From Nonomuraea coxensis DSM 45129 (lineage in GTDB: Bacteria > Actinomycetota > Actinomycetes > Streptosporangiales > Streptosporangiaceae), in the NCBI RefSeq assembly GCF_019397265.1, contig NZ_CP068985.1, positions 3,390,501 through 3,454,500 of the forward strand: 64,000 nucleotides of DNA. The letters are read 5' to 3'. A program made the position numbers and the translations under genes. Below, piece by piece: positions 45,483-57,667 of the stretch. Every line of letters starts with the position of its first letter. Within the stretch, counting starts at the first letter, position 1. Under the pieces are notes generated by a model. The model searched no databases and was not told where the DNA came from. It saw nothing but the letters and a program-made list of their open reading frames with translations.

Positions 45483-46415
45483 TCAGTCGGAACGCGCGGC
45501 CTCGTTCATGAGATCCGTGAGCCCGCCGCCGGTGAACTCCGCCACGGCCCGCTCGTACTTCTCCATCCCCCAGGACCAGAAGTCGAAGTCGATGGCGTCG
45601 TTCGCGCCGTCCTGGATGGCGGCCCAGAGCGTCCAGCCGTACTTGGACATGAGGCCGAGCAGCCGGGCGCGGGCGATCTTGTGGCGCAGCCGGCGGCCGT
45701 AGTACGCGGTGACCAGCTCCTCCAGGTGGCCGGGCGGCAGGGCGGACTCGCTCCAGATGTTGCCGAGCTCGAAGCAGGGGTCGTTGTTGCCGGCGTACTC
45801 GTAGTCGATGAGCCACAGGCGCTCGCCGTCGTCGAGGATGTTGCCCGGCAGCAGGTCGTTGTTGCAGGGGACGGTGCCCTCGGCGCGCACCGCCAGACAT
45901 TTCCGGATTTTTGCCGCGTCGGGCATGAAATCCAGATATCTCGCTGGCAAGCGGAAACCCCGCTCCCGCACGATCTCCAGATACCGCCGCTGCACCTCGA
46001 ACATGTCGAAGTCGCGCGGGAACCGCGGCCCCGCGTGCAGCCGCCGGCACGCCTCCGCCACCCGCGGCAGGTTCGCGGGGTCCCGCAGGTCCGCCTCGGT
46101 GAAGGCGCGCGTAGGAAGGTACTCCACCACCAGCACCCCCAGCTCCGGCAGGTACGCGTGCACCGGCGCCCCCACCCCCGCGGCCGCCGCCGCGAGCGAG
46201 CTGGCGTGCTCGGCGTCCCGGTCGATGGCCAGCAGCGCGCCGTCGCTGGCCTGCACCCGCACCACGTACGCGCCGGCGGGCGTGACGACCTTGTAGTTGC
46301 GGTTGGTGAGCCCGCCGGGCAGCTCCTCGACCGAGCGCGGCCCGCCGCCCGGCAGGGGGACGCGGTCCAGCAGGTCGAGCAGCTCGGGAGGTACGGGCGC
46401 CTCGGACACGGCCAT
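45483..46415 (-). CDS. Choline/ethanolamine kinase-like phosphotransferase
   Basis: 310 residues of the APH/choline kinase fold: GGLTNRNYKVVTPAGAYVVRV near 34-54 (ATP-binding lobe), Asp187 in CNNDLLPGNIL as catalytic base with Asn192, and Asp204 in LIDYEYAGNNDPCFELGN for metal. The usual His two residues before the catalytic Asp is Asn185. The DYEYAGNND pattern is typical of choline kinase-like enzymes. The neighbours (a demethylating FAD/GcvT oxidase on the other strand) suggest choline or glycine-betaine metabolism. TAGCAT lies 5 nt before the ATG at 46415. Confidence 0.85.
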   Translation of the reverse strand: MAVSEAPVPPELLDLLDRVPLPGGGPRSVEELPGGLTNRNYKVVTPAGAYVVRVQASDGALLAIDRDAEHASSLAAAAAGVGAPVHAYLPELGVLVVEYLPTRAFTEADLRDPANLPRVAEACRRLHAGPRFPRDFDMFEVQRRYLEIVRERGFRLPARYLDFMPDAAKIRKCLAVRAEGTVPCNNDLLPGNILDDGERLWLIDYEYAGNNDPCFELGNIWSESALPPGHLEELVTAYYGRRLRHKIARARLLGLMSKYGWTLWAAIQDGANDAIDFDFWSWGMEKYERAVAEFTGGGLTDLMNEAARSD

Positions 46416-46484
46416 GGTCGATGCTAGGCCGCCCGCCGCCAAACGGTCTAGACCTTTTGATCCCCGGCGGTTAGCCTCCCGATC

Positions 46485-48848
46485 ATGAGCGACTCGGCCC
46501 GCATCGTGATCATCGGCGGGGGCGTCGGCGGCACGTCCGTGGCCTACCATCTGACCCGGCTCGGCGAGCGCGACGTCGTCGTGCTGGAGCGGGACGAGCT
46601 GACCAGCGGCTCCACCTTCCACTCCGCGGGCCTGGTCGGCCAGCTCCGCGCCGACCCCACGCTGACCCGCATGAACCAGTACTCCGTCGAGCTCTACCGC
46701 ACCCTCGACGCCGGCTGGACCGAGTGCGGCGGCATCAAGCTGGCCTCCACGCCCGAGCGCATGGAGGAGATCCGCCGGCAGATCGGCTGGGCGCGCGCGT
46801 CGGGGCTGCCGCTGGAGGAGATCTCGGTGGCCGAGGCCGTCGAACTGTTCCCGCTCATGGACCCGGAGGGCGTGGTCGGGGCGGCGTACCTGCCGACCGA
46901 CGGCCAGATCGACCCCTCCCAGCTCTGCTACGCCCTCGCCGCGGGAGCCCGTGAGGGCGGCGCGCGGATCAGGACCGGCGTCCGCGTCCTCGGCGTCAGG
47001 ACGGCCGGCGGCCGGGTCACCGGCGTCGTCACCGACCACGGGGACCTCGACTGCGAGATCGTGGTCAACTGCGGCGGCATGTTCGCCGCCGAGATCGGCC
47101 GCATGGCCGGGGTGCGCGTCCCGATCGTCCCGATGTCGCACCAGTACGTCGTCACCGACGCCTGCCACGACCACCCACGCCTGCCCACCCTGCGCGACCC
47201 CGACCTGCTCGTCTACTACCGGCAGGAGGTCCGGGGCCTGGTCATGGGCGGCTACGAGCGCACCTGCGCGCCCTGGACCGCCGCCCCCGACTCCTACGAC
47301 GCCGTGCCCGCCGACTTCAACGGCCGCCTCCTGCCCGAGGACTGGCCGCGCTTCGAGGAGATCTCCGCCAACTCCCGCCTCCGCGTCCCCGCGATGGGCG
47401 ACGTCGGCATCCGCAAGCTCGTCAACGGGCCCGAGGCGTTCACCCCCGACAACGAGTTCTGCCTCGGCGAGAGCGAGGTCGCCGGGTTCTTCGTGGCCGC
47501 CGGGTTCTGCGCGCACGGCATCGCGGGCGCGGGCGGCATCGGCAAGGTGACGGCCGAGTGGATCGCCGGCGGCGAGCCGCCGATGGACCTCTGGCACATG
47601 GACGTGCGCCGCTTCGGCCGCCACTACCGCTCCCCGTCGTACACGCTGAAGCGGGCCGTGGAGAACTACGAGACCTACTACGACATCCCCTACCCCGGCC
47701 GGCAGCGCAGCGCGGGCCGGCCCCTCCGCACCTCGCCCGCCTACCCCTGGCACGCCGCGCACGGCGCCGTCTTCGGCGAGAAGGCGGGCTGGGAGCGCGT
47801 CGACTTCTACCGGGCGAACGACACCGGCGACGAGGGGGAGCGGCCGGGCGGGTGGGCCGGGCGCGGCTGGTCGCCCGCGATCGGCGCCGAGCACCGCGCC
47901 ACGCGCACGGCCGCCGGGCTGTTCGACGAGAGCTCGTTCGCCAAGATCGAGGTCACCGGCCCCGGCGCGGCCGAACTCCTGGAACGGGTCTGCGCCAACC
48001 GGGTCGCCCGCGAGGTCGGCGCCGTCGTCTACACCCAGGCGCTCAACCGGCGCGGCGGCATCGAGTGCGACTTCACCGTCACCCGCCGGGGGGAGGAGGA
48101 GTTCCTCGTCGTCACCGGCACCGCGTTCGGCGGGCACGACCTCGGCCGGCTGCGCCGGCAGGCCGCGCTCACCGGAGCGAAGGCCAGGATCGCCGACGTG
48201 ACCGGCCAGTACGCCTGCTTCGCCCTGTGGGGCCCGCGCGCCGGCGACGTCGTCGCCGGGCTCACCCCCGGCCCGATGGACCTGCCGTTCATGACCGCCC
48301 GCGAGACCACCGTCGGCGACGTGCCGGTGCTGGCGCTGGCCGTGACGTTCGTCGGCGAGCCGGGCTGGGAGCTCTACTGCTCCAGCGAGTACGGCCGCGC
48401 GCTCTGGGAGACCCTGTGGCGCGCCGGGCGGCCGCACGGCCTGGTCGCGGGCGGCTACCGGGCCATCGACAGCCTCCGCCTGGAGAAGGGCTACCGGGTC
48501 TGGGGCGCCGACATCGGCCCGGAGACCACGCCGTACGAGGCGGGCCTCGGCTTCTGCGTCAGGCAGGACAAGGACTTCATCGGCCGCGACGCGCTCGACC
48601 CGGCCCCGGGACGCCGGCTGCGCTGCCTCGTCCTCGCCGACCCGCGCGCCGTGGCGCTCGGCAACGAGCCGGTCCGCCTGGCCGGCCGGGTGGTGTCGCG
48701 GGTGACCTCCGGCGGCTACGGCTACACCGCCCGCGCCTCCGTCGCCTACGCCTACCTGCCGGCGGAGGCCGGCGAGGGCACCGAGGTGGAGGTCGAGATC
48801 GAGGGCGCCCGCGTGCCCGGCGCCGTCGTCAGGACGCCGCTCACGTGA
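46485..48848 (+). CDS. FAD-dependent dimethylglycine/sarcosine-type oxidoreductase with GcvT domain
   Basis: 787 residues. Residues 1-370 form a DAO-type FAD domain ([33 protein letters not shown] holds the His that carries covalent FAD in this family). Residues 380-440 are a linker domain ([18 protein letters not shown]), and residues 440-787 are aminomethyltransferase-like folate-binding GcvT domains ([50 protein letters not shown]). Such enzymes remove N-methyl groups from dimethylglycine or sarcosine and pass the one-carbon unit to tetrahydrofolate. TAGCCT lies 7 nt before the ATG. It is divergent from the choline-kinase-like gene with 69 bp between them, and overlaps the GntR gene end by 8 bp. 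Confidence 0.92.
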   Translation: MSDSARIVIIGGGVGGTSVAYHLTRLGERDVVVLERDELTSGSTFHSAGLVGQLRADPTLTRMNQYSVELYRTLDAGWTECGGIKLASTPERMEEIRRQIGWARASGLPLEEISVAEAVELFPLMDPEGVVGAAYLPTDGQIDPSQLCYALAAGAREGGARIRTGVRVLGVRTAGGRVTGVVTDHGDLDCEIVVNCGGMFAAEIGRMAGVRVPIVPMSHQYVVTDACHDHPRLPTLRDPDLLVYYRQEVRGLVMGGYERTCAPWTAAPDSYDAVPADFNGRLLPEDWPRFEEISANSRLRVPAMGDVGIRKLVNGPEAFTPDNEFCLGESEVAGFFVAAGFCAHGIAGAGGIGKVTAEWIAGGEPPMDLWHMDVRRFGRHYRSPSYTLKRAVENYETYYDIPYPGRQRSAGRPLRTSPAYPWHAAHGAVFGEKAGWERVDFYRANDTGDEGERPGGWAGRGWSPAIGAEHRATRTAAGLFDESSFAKIEVTGPGAAELLERVCANRVAREVGAVVYTQALNRRGGIECDFTVTRRGEEEFLVVTGTAFGGHDLGRLRRQAALTGAKARIADVTGQYACFALWGPRAGDVVAGLTPGPMDLPFMTARETTVGDVPVLALAVTFVGEPGWELYCSSEYGRALWETLWRAGRPHGLVAGGYRAIDSLRLEKGYRVWGADIGPETTPYEAGLGFCVRQDKDFIGRDALDPAPGRRLRCLVLADPRAVALGNEPVRLAGRVVSRVTSGGYGYTARASVAYAYLPAEAGEGTEVEVEIEGARVPGAVVRTPLT

Positions 48849-49581
48849 TGCCGCTGCGCACCGAGATCCGCACCCGGTCGGGCCGGAACAGGTCGCGGGC
48901 GTACTCCACCGGCACGCCGCCGGCCGCGTACGCCGTCCGCTCGATGAGCATGAGCGGCGCGCCCGGCTCGATGCCCAGCTCGGCGGCCTCCCCGGCGCCC
49001 GCGATCACCGGGTCCAGGTGCTCGACCGCCGTACGCGGCTCCAGGTCGTAGCGGGCGCCGAGCAGCGCGTAGAGCGAGCCCGTCAGGTCCTCGCCGAGGA
49101 AGCCGGGCAGCGGCGGGAAGAACGAGCGCTCCAGCGCCATCGGCGAGCGGCCCGCCGAGCGCACCCGCGCCACCTCGTGCACGGGGGAGCCCGCCGCGAC
49201 CCCCAGCGCCCGCGCCGCCGCCCCCGGAGCGGGCACCGTCGTGGCGGTCAGGACGCGCGCCCGGGCCCGCAGGCGGGCCCGGCGCAGCTGCTCGGTGAAC
49301 CCGGCGAGCCCGGTCAGGTCGCACTCGACGCGCGGCTCGGCCACGAACGCCCCGCCCGCCCGTCCCGGCACCCGGACCAGCAGCCCGTCGCGCTCCAGCG
49401 TGGCGAGGGCCTGGCGCAGCGTCATCCGGCTCACGCCGAGCCGCCCGGCCAGCTCACGCTCGCCGGGCAGCCGGTCGCCGGGCGCCAGCTCGCCCCCGTC
49501 GATCGACTCCAGCAGCCACCGCTCGATCTGCACGTGCGCGGGGACTCCGGTGCCGCGTTCCAGCTCAGGAGTGCCGACCAC
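48841..49581 (-). CDS. GntR/HutC-family transcriptional regulator with UTRA domain
   Basis: 246 residues. N-terminal winged helix ([59 protein letters not shown]), then a UTRA ligand-binding domain ([73 protein letters not shown]). HutC regulators respond to small amines, amino acids or sugars. It is convergent with the FAD/GcvT oxidase gene and likely controls this locus. GTG start, with TAGCCT exactly 6 nt upstream. Confidence 0.9.
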   Translation of the reverse strand: MVGTPELERGTGVPAHVQIERWLLESIDGGELAPGDRLPGERELAGRLGVSRMTLRQALATLERDGLLVRVPGRAGGAFVAEPRVECDLTGLAGFTEQLRRARLRARARVLTATTVPAPGAAARALGVAAGSPVHEVARVRSAGRSPMALERSFFPPLPGFLGEDLTGSLYALLGARYDLEPRTAVEHLDPVIAGAGEAAELGIEPGAPLMLIERTAYAAGGVPVEYARDLFRPDRVRISVRSGIT

Positions 49582-49587
49582 AGGCGC

Positions 49588-49593
49588 AGGCTA
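49588..49593 (-). promoter_or_regulatory. Leaderless-type -10 hexamer for the GntR gene
   Basis: TAGCCT on the minus strand, exactly 6 nt before the GTG at 49581. No ribosome binding site is visible. Confidence 0.45.
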
Positions 49594-49607
49594 CCCCGGC
49601 GGGGCGC

Positions 49608-50729
49608 TCACTCGGAAAGGCGGGCCAGGCGCTCGACCGCCTCCGCGAACTCGCTGACCATCTCGTAGACCACCTGCCGGGCGGGCTTGATCTGGTCGAG
49701 CTGGCCCACGACCTGCCCGACGAAGTAGTTGGCCAGCTCCAGCGCGCCCGGCTCGCCCCGCTCGGCCGCGGCGGTGATGCGGGCCATCGCCCCTTCGGCG
49801 ACGAGCATCTGCAGCGGCATGCCGAGCGGTCCCGGGCTCTCCTGGGCGGCGTCCCACTCCTGCGTCCAGGCGGACTTGAGCTGGCGGGCCGGCTTGCCCG
49901 TGCGCGAACGCGAGCGGACCGTGTCGAGGGACGAGGCGGCCAGCATCTTGCGCTTGACCGCCGGAGCCGTCTCGGCCTCCTCCGTGGTCAGCCAGACCGA
50001 GCCGCACCACACGCCCTGCGCGCCGAGTGCCATGGCCGCCGCCATCTGCCGCCCGGTGGCGATGCCGCCCGCGGCCAGCACCGGCACCGGCGCGACCGCG
50101 TCCACGACCTGCGGCACCAGCACCATCGTGGAGATCTCGCCGGTGTGGCCGCCCGCCTCGGTGCCCTGGGCCACGATGAGGTCCGCGCCCGCGGCCACCT
50201 GCCTGCGCGCGTGCTCCACGGTGCCGACCAGCGCCGCGACCGGCACGCCCGCCTCCCTCGCCTTGGCCACCATCTCCGGCGGGGGCGGGCCCAGGGCGCT
50301 CGCGATGAGCCCGATCGGGTGCTTGAGCGCCACGTCCACCAGGCTCGACGCTCCCGACGCCGTCACCCGGCGGCCGAAGGAGTCGCCCGTCACCGCCATC
50401 GGCTGCGCCGACCCGCCCACCCGGTACTTGGACATCAGGTGGGCGACGAAGTCGCGGTGCCGCTCGGGCACGAAGTCCATGAGGTGGCCGTCCCCCAGAG
50501 CGGCGGCGTCCACCTTGCCGGGCACGAGCACGTCCACCCCGTACGGCTTGCCGCCCACCTGCTCGTCGATCCAGGACAGCTCGGTGTCGAGCTGGTCGGG
50601 CGAGTACGCGATCGCGCCCAGCACCCCGATCCCGCCCGCGTTCGTGACCGCGGCCACGACGTCCCTGCAGTGGCTGAAGGCGAACAACGGGAACTCGACG
50701 CCGAGGCGTTCACACACAGCGGTCCTCAT
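49608..50729 (-). CDS. Nitronate monooxygenase (FMN TIM-barrel)
   Basis: 373 residues. Opening FPLFAFSHCRDVVAAVTNAGGIGVLGA, the conserved GTEAGGHTG phosphate-binding loop near 192-200, VPVLAAGGIATGRQMAAAMALGAQGVWCGSVWLTT, and KRKMLAASSLDT. This is the 2-nitropropane dioxygenase/nitronate monooxygenase family, which oxidises propionate-3-nitronate or related nitronates with FMN; some members are enoyl reductases (FabK-like). TAGCGT stands 6 nt before the ATG at 50729 without a ribosome binding site. It is probably monocistronic. Confidence 0.92.
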   Translation of the reverse strand: MRTAVCERLGVEFPLFAFSHCRDVVAAVTNAGGIGVLGAIAYSPDQLDTELSWIDEQVGGKPYGVDVLVPGKVDAAALGDGHLMDFVPERHRDFVAHLMSKYRVGGSAQPMAVTGDSFGRRVTASGASSLVDVALKHPIGLIASALGPPPPEMVAKAREAGVPVAALVGTVEHARRQVAAGADLIVAQGTEAGGHTGEISTMVLVPQVVDAVAPVPVLAAGGIATGRQMAAAMALGAQGVWCGSVWLTTEEAETAPAVKRKMLAASSLDTVRSRSRTGKPARQLKSAWTQEWDAAQESPGPLGMPLQMLVAEGAMARITAAAERGEPGALELANYFVGQVVGQLDQIKPARQVVYEMVSEFAEAVERLARLSE

Positions 50730-50735
50730 GACCAG

Positions 50736-50741
50736 ACGCTA
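50736..50741 (-). promoter_or_regulatory. Leaderless-type -10 hexamer for the nitronate monooxygenase gene
   Basis: TAGCGT on the minus strand at -12 to -7 relative to the ATG at 50729. Confidence 0.45.
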
Positions 50742-50791
50742 ACCGACCGAAGGAAGTTCGGTCCATCCCCTGGCCGGGGTCGCGTCCCGGG

Positions 50792-51436
50792 TCAGGACGC
50801 CGTGCCTAACCGGACGGGGTCGTGCCAGCCCAGCTCCGGCGTGTACCCGCGCACCCGCCGCGCCGGGACCCCCGCCACCACGCTGTGGTCCGGGAACGTG
50901 CCGCGCACCACCGCGCCGCCCGCGACCACGCACTGCCGGCCGAGCGTCGTCCCCGGCAGGATGATCGCCCCGGCGCCCAGCCAGGAGCCGGAGCCGATCG
51001 AGACGGGGCTGTTGCGCGGCCACTGGCGGCCGATCGGCACGTCGGGGTCGTCGTAGACGTGATTCTGGTCGGTGACGTAGACGTACGGGCCGGTGAAGAC
51101 GTCGTCGCCGATGTCGATCGACTGGTGGGCCACGATGTGCGTGCCCCGGCCGATCGAGCAGCCGCGGCCGATCCTCAGGATGGAGGAGGGGCCGAGGTCC
51201 AGGCCGGGGTTCATGCCGCAGGACATCGACACGCGCTCGCCGACGAGCGTGTGGTCGCCGATCTCGATGTACGCCTCGCCGAAGATCGCCCCAGGAGGGA
51301 ACGCGATGCTGACCCCGTCGCCCATCCGCCGGAACCGGTAGCCTCCCGGGGTGGCCGGGGAAATCGCGCCGGCGCGGCGGATCGCCGTGTAGGCGCGATG
51401 GATCGCCGCGTTCACGGCCCGCCGAACTAGTGACAT
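50792..51436 (-). CDS. Hexapeptide-repeat (left-handed beta helix) acyltransferase
   Basis: 214 residues from ATG at 51436. The C-terminal two thirds show LbH hexad repeats ([I/V/L]-G-x-x-x-x): YIEIGDHTLVGERVSM, SSILRIGRGCSIGRGTHIVAHQSIDIGDDVFTG, SIGSGSWLGAGAIILPGTTLGRQCVVAGGAVVRGTFPDHSVVAGVPAR, with the TDQNHVYDDPDVPI loop typical of maltose/polysaccharide O-acetyltransferases. It probably acetylates a sugar of a surface polymer. The start is uncertain: ATG at 51475 is possible. TAACTT 7 nt before 51436 supports a leaderless start. It is divergent from pyrG. Confidence 0.88.
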   Translation of the reverse strand: MSLVRRAVNAAIHRAYTAIRRAGAISPATPGGYRFRRMGDGVSIAFPPGAIFGEAYIEIGDHTLVGERVSMSCGMNPGLDLGPSSILRIGRGCSIGRGTHIVAHQSIDIGDDVFTGPYVYVTDQNHVYDDPDVPIGRQWPRNSPVSIGSGSWLGAGAIILPGTTLGRQCVVAGGAVVRGTFPDHSVVAGVPARRVRGYTPELGWHDPVRLGTAS

Positions 51437-51501
51437 AGCCACCAAAGTTACCGCTAGGTCATACCGTTCGGGCATGTGAGGGGCGTTGTTTGATATCCTG
51501 A

Positions 51502-53828
<2,327 letters not shown>

Positions 53829-53849
53829 CGTTTCGGGAAGGACCGGCTC

Positions 53850-54755
53850 GTGGAGGCAGTGCTCTCCAGCTACCTCGCCCATCTGGCGGTGGAGCGGGGC
53901 CTGGCCGCCAACACGCTCGCGTCCTACCGCCGTGACCTGCGCCGCTACATGGAGCACCTGCGGGCGCGCGGCCGTGGCGAGCTCGGCGAGGTGGGGGAGG
54001 CCGACGTCCAGGCCTTCCTCGCCGCGCTGCGCGAGGGCGACGGGGAGCATCCCGCGCTCGTCGCCAGCTCGGCCGCGCGCGCGGTCTCGGCCGTACGCGG
54101 CCTGCACCGTTTCGCCCTGCGCGAAGGCGTCACCGCCCACGACCCCGCCCACCAGGTGCGCCCGCCGCGCCAGCTCCGCCGGCTGCCCAAGGCCATCACG
54201 GTGGACGAGGTCGAGCGGCTCATCGCCGCCTCCGGCCCCGACGGCGCCCCCCTGACCCTGCGCAACCGCGCCCTGCTGGAGGTCCTGTACGGCACCGGCG
54301 CGCGCATCTCCGAGGCCGTCGGCCTGGCCGTCGACGACCTGGAGGACGACCAGGTGCGCCTGCGCGGCAAGGGCGGCCGCACCCGCGTCGTCCCCCTGGG
54401 CCGCTACGCCCGCGCCGCGCTCGACGCCTACCTCGTCCGCGCCCGGCCCGGCCTGCTCGCGCACGGGCGCGGCACGCCCGCCGTCTTCCTCAACGCCCGC
54501 GGCGGACGACTGACCAGGCAGGGCGCCTGGGAAGTGCTCCAGGCCGCCGCCGAACGGGCCGGACTCGACGGGATAAGCCCGCACGTTCTACGCCATTCAT
54601 TCGCAACCCACCTCCTTGACGGCGGCGCCGACGTTAGGGTGGTCCAGGAACTGCTCGGCCACGCCTCGGTCACGACCACGCAGGTCTACACCCTGGTCAC
54701 GGTCGACAAGCTCCGCGAGGTCTACGCGGCCGCGCACCCGCGCGCCCGGCAGTGA
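53850..54755 (+). CDS. xerD: Tyrosine recombinase XerD
   Basis: 301 residues. N-terminal SAM-like core-binding domain ([30 protein letters not shown]) and catalytic domain with the RKHRHY set: Arg in [12 protein letters not shown], Lys in [27 protein letters not shown] (His/Arg), [12 protein letters not shown] (His/Trp position and the nucleophile Tyr). Together with a XerC elsewhere it should resolve chromosome dimers at dif. Its place in front of parA-scpA-scpB fits a chromosome maintenance cluster. GTG start at 53850, 21 bp after the nudix gene. Confidence 0.95.
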   Translation: MEAVLSSYLAHLAVERGLAANTLASYRRDLRRYMEHLRARGRGELGEVGEADVQAFLAALREGDGEHPALVASSAARAVSAVRGLHRFALREGVTAHDPAHQVRPPRQLRRLPKAITVDEVERLIAASGPDGAPLTLRNRALLEVLYGTGARISEAVGLAVDDLEDDQVRLRGKGGRTRVVPLGRYARAALDAYLVRARPGLLAHGRGTPAVFLNARGGRLTRQGAWEVLQAAAERAGLDGISPHVLRHSFATHLLDGGADVRVVQELLGHASVTTTQVYTLVTVDKLREVYAAAHPRARQ

Positions 54756-54871
54756 TCTATAGTTTTTGCGACGTGCGGCACCGACGGCGTGCCGCCTTGC
54801 CGCGTTAAGTGGTGACGCCATAGTGTCCGTCCGGACGGTCCGGTTCGGGACCGTCAGGGAGGTTCGAGCTG

Positions 54872-55813
54872 GTGACTGTGACGACCAAGGGTTCGACCCC
54901 GGGGACCCCCGACAACCCCTGGGGCGACACGAAGACCAACGCGCCTTCCAACGGCGTCAACCTAGGGCCCACCCAGCGGCCCCGGCCGGTGTTCCCCGAG
55001 CCGGTGCCCCCCGCCGTGCACGGCCCGGCGCGCGTGGTCGCGATGGTCAACCAGAAGGGCGGGGTCGGCAAGACCACGACCACCATCAACCTGGGCGCCG
55101 CGCTCGTCGAATGCGGCCTCAAGGTGCTGCTGGTCGACTTCGACCCCCAGGGCGCGCTCTCCGTCGGCCTCGGCATCAACCCGCTCCAGCTCGACCTGAC
55201 CGTCTACAACCTCCTCATGGAGCGCGGCGTCACCGCCGAGGAGGTGCTGCTGCAGACCGGCGTCGAGGGCCTCGACCTGCTGCCCAGCAACATCGACCTG
55301 TCCGCCGCCGAGGTCCAGCTCGTCACCGAGGTGGCCCGCGAGCAGGTGCTCGGCCGCGTCATCAAGCCGCTGCTGCCGCACTACGACGTCTGCCTCATCG
55401 ACTGCCAGCCGTCGCTCGGCCTGCTCACCATCAACGCGCTCACCTGCGCCCACGGCGTCATGGTGCCGCTCGAGTGCGAGTTCTTCGCGCTGCGCGGCGT
55501 CGCGCTGCTCATGGACACCATCTCCAAGGTCCAGGAGCGCCTCAACGAGGACCTCGAGATCGAGGGCCTGCTCGCCACCATGTACGACGCCCGCACCCTG
55601 CACGGCCGCGAGGTGCTGGCCCGCGTGGTCGAGGCGTTCGGCGACAAGGTGTTCCACACGGTCATCAACCGCACCGTGCGCTTCCCCGACGCCACCGTCG
55701 CCGGCGAGCCGATCACCACGTTCGACCCCTCCTCGCTGGGCGCCAACGCCTATCGCGAGCTGGCCCGCGAAGTGCTCTCGCGCTGGCCGGCACCTGCCAC
55801 AATGGCCAGGTGA
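54872..55813 (+). CDS. ParA/Soj-family ATPase
   Basis: 313 residues. After a disordered 50-residue N-terminus the deviant Walker A is NQKGGVGKTTTTINLGAAL, followed by VLLVDFDPQGALSVGLG, CLIDCQPSLGLLTINAL (Walker B) and VPLECEFFALRGVALL. This orphan ParA lies directly before scpAB, as in other actinobacteria, so it is not the ori-linked parAB pair; it probably acts in chromosome organisation with the condensin genes. GTG start at 54872 with AGGGAGG nearby; its stop overlaps scpA by 4 bp. The 116-bp gap before it contains a 12-bp palindrome CCGTCCGGACGG (54827-54838). Confidence 0.93.
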   Translation: MTVTTKGSTPGTPDNPWGDTKTNAPSNGVNLGPTQRPRPVFPEPVPPAVHGPARVVAMVNQKGGVGKTTTTINLGAALVECGLKVLLVDFDPQGALSVGLGINPLQLDLTVYNLLMERGVTAEEVLLQTGVEGLDLLPSNIDLSAAEVQLVTEVAREQVLGRVIKPLLPHYDVCLIDCQPSLGLLTINALTCAHGVMVPLECEFFALRGVALLMDTISKVQERLNEDLEIEGLLATMYDARTLHGREVLARVVEAFGDKVFHTVINRTVRFPDATVAGEPITTFDPSSLGANAYRELAREVLSRWPAPATMAR

Positions 55814-56634
55814 CCACCGCCGCCGAGCAGAGCGACCCCCAGGGCTTCCAGGTCCACCTGGACGTCTTCGAAGGGCCCTTCGATCTGCTCCTCGGCCTCA
55901 TCGCCAAGCACAAGCTCGACATCACCGAGGTCTCCCTCTCCAAGGTCACCGACGAGTTCATCGCCTACATCCGCTCCCGGGGCCCCGAGTGGGACCTCGA
56001 CCAGACCAGCCACTTCCTGCTGGTCGCGGCCACGCTGCTCGACCTGAAGGCGGCCAGGCTGCTGCCCTCCGGCGAGGTGGAGGACGAGGAGGACCTGGCG
56101 CTGCTGGAGGCCAGGGACCTGCTGTTCGCGCGGTTGCTGCAGTACAAGGCGTACAAAGAGGTGGCGAAGGTCTTCTCCGGGCTCATGGCGGAGGAGGCGC
56201 TGCGCTTCCCGCGTACCGTGCAGATGGAGCCCCAGTTCGCGAACCTGCTGCCCGAGCTGGTGCTCGGCATCGGGCCCGAGCAACTCGCCAGGATCGCGGC
56301 CCGGGCCTTCACCCCCAAAGCGCCGCCCACCGTCAGCATCGGGCACATCTACCAGCCGCTGGCCAGCGTCAAGGAGCAGGCCGCGATCCTCGTCATGCAC
56401 CTGCGGCGGCTGCGCCGGGCCACCTTCCGCGCGCTCGTCGCCGACTGCACGGGGACCTTCGAGGTCATCGCGCGGTTCCTGGCCGTGCTGGAGCTGTTCC
56501 GGGAGGCGGCGGTGACGTTCGAGCAGGTCGAGCCGCTGGGCGACCTGCACGTCACCTGGACCGGGGCCGACGAAGGGGACGTGGCGGTGGGGGACGACTA
56601 CGAGGAATCAGCGGAGAAGCCACGCAATGACTGA
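55810..56634 (+). CDS. scpA: Segregation and condensation protein A (kleisin)
   Basis: 274 residues. The N-terminal kleisin region is clear: FQVHLDVFEGPFDLLLGLIAKHKLDITEVSLSKVTDEFIAYI; HFLLVAATLLDLKAARLLP. The C-terminal winged helix ends ATFRALVADCTGTFEVIARFLAVLELFREAAVTFEQVEPLGDLHVTW. It bridges SMC heads and binds ScpB. GTG start overlaps parA (GTGA); the end overlaps scpB by 8 bp, so translation is coupled. Confidence 0.95.
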   Translation: MTTAAEQSDPQGFQVHLDVFEGPFDLLLGLIAKHKLDITEVSLSKVTDEFIAYIRSRGPEWDLDQTSHFLLVAATLLDLKAARLLPSGEVEDEEDLALLEARDLLFARLLQYKAYKEVAKVFSGLMAEEALRFPRTVQMEPQFANLLPELVLGIGPEQLARIAARAFTPKAPPTVSIGHIYQPLASVKEQAAILVMHLRRLRRATFRALVADCTGTFEVIARFLAVLELFREAAVTFEQVEPLGDLHVTWTGADEGDVAVGDDYEESAEKPRND

Positions 56635-57667
56635 CAGCCCCAACCCGCCCGACTCCCGCCAGCCCCTGCCCGCCTGGATGACCCTCCCAGGCTCCCTGGC
56701 CCACCCCCCGGACCCCACCCCCACCGACCCCCCTCCGCCCGAAGAGGCGCGTCAGCCTGGGGAGGCCCGTCAGCCTGGCGAGGCCCGTCAGCCTGGGGAG
56801 GCGCCTGGGCCCGCCAAGGTCCCTCAGTCCGACGACGCCCCTCAACCCAGGGAGGCGGCCAGGCCCGCCGAGGTGTCTGGGCCTACGGCGGCAGAAGCGT
56901 CCGAGCCCGCCGAGCCCTCTCAGGCGGCAGAAGCGTTCGAGCCCGCCGTCTTCTCCTCCGGGACGGCACCGGCGGGGCAGGGGACACTGGGCGGCGCCGC
57001 GACACCTCCGCCGGCGCCGACGGCTGCCGAGCAGCCGGAGCCGCCGTTCTCCGATTCGGGGGCCGACGCAGGCAGCCAGTTCGCCGGCGGCGGTGACCAG
57101 GGGGAGGTGCGGGAGCGGGCGGAAGGGCCGACGCTGCAGGCGGCTCTGGAGGCTATCCTGCTGGTGGTCGATGAGCCCGTCGCCGAGGTGACCCTCGCGC
57201 AGGTGCTGGAGCGCCCCACCCACGAGGTGGCCGCCGCGCTGCGCGGGCTCGCGGCGGAATACACCGCCTCCGGGCGGGGTTTCGATCTGAGAGAGGTCGC
57301 AGGCGGCTGGCGGTTCTACACGCGCGCCGACTGCGCCGCGCTGGTCGAGCGGTTCGTCCGCGACGGCCAGCAGTCGCGGCTGACCCAGGCCGCGTTGGAG
57401 ACTCTCGCGGTCGTGGCCTACCGGCAACCGGTGAGCCGCGCCCGTGTCGCCGCCGTACGCGGCGTCAACAGCGACGGCGTCATGCGGACGCTCGTCGCCA
57501 GGGGGCTGGTCGAGGAGGCCGGCACCGACCCGGAGAGCCAGGCAGTGCTCTACCGGACAAGCTCATACTTCCTTGAACGTCTGGGACTACGGGACCTGAG
57601 CGAGCTCCCCGAGCTCGCGCCCTTCCTCCCCGACGACGTGGAGAACCTCGAGGAGACAACAAAGTGA
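56627..57667 (+). CDS. scpB: Segregation and condensation protein B with a long N-terminal extension
   Basis: 346 residues, against about 180-230 for usual ScpB. The conserved tandem winged-helix part starts near residue 165 (LQAALEAILLVVDEPVAEVTLAQVL; REVAGGWRFYTRADCAALVERFV; RLTQAALETLAVVAYRQPVSRARVAAVRGVNSDGVMRTLVARGLVEE). The first 160 residues are Pro/Ala/Glu-rich and disordered, including three EARQPG repeats. ScpB dimers bind ScpA in the SMC condensin complex. The gene overlaps both neighbours. Confidence 0.95.
   Translation: MTDSPNPPDSRQPLPAWMTLPGSLAHPPDPTPTDPPPPEEARQPGEARQPGEARQPGEAPGPAKVPQSDDAPQPREAARPAEVSGPTAAEASEPAEPSQAAEAFEPAVFSSGTAPAGQGTLGGAATPPPAPTAAEQPEPPFSDSGADAGSQFAGGGDQGEVRERAEGPTLQAALEAILLVVDEPVAEVTLAQVLERPTHEVAAALRGLAAEYTASGRGFDLREVAGGWRFYTRADCAALVERFVRDGQQSRLTQAALETLAVVAYRQPVSRARVAAVRGVNSDGVMRTLVARGLVEEAGTDPESQAVLYRTSSYFLERLGLRDLSELPELAPFLPDDVENLEETTK
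56744..56797 (+). repeat. Three 18-bp in-frame tandem repeats in scpB
   Basis: Units at 56744, 56762 and 56780 follow the pattern GAGGC-S-CGTCAGCCTGG-S and each encode EARQPG. Only two positions vary among the copies, so the expansion is recent. Confidence 0.85.
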
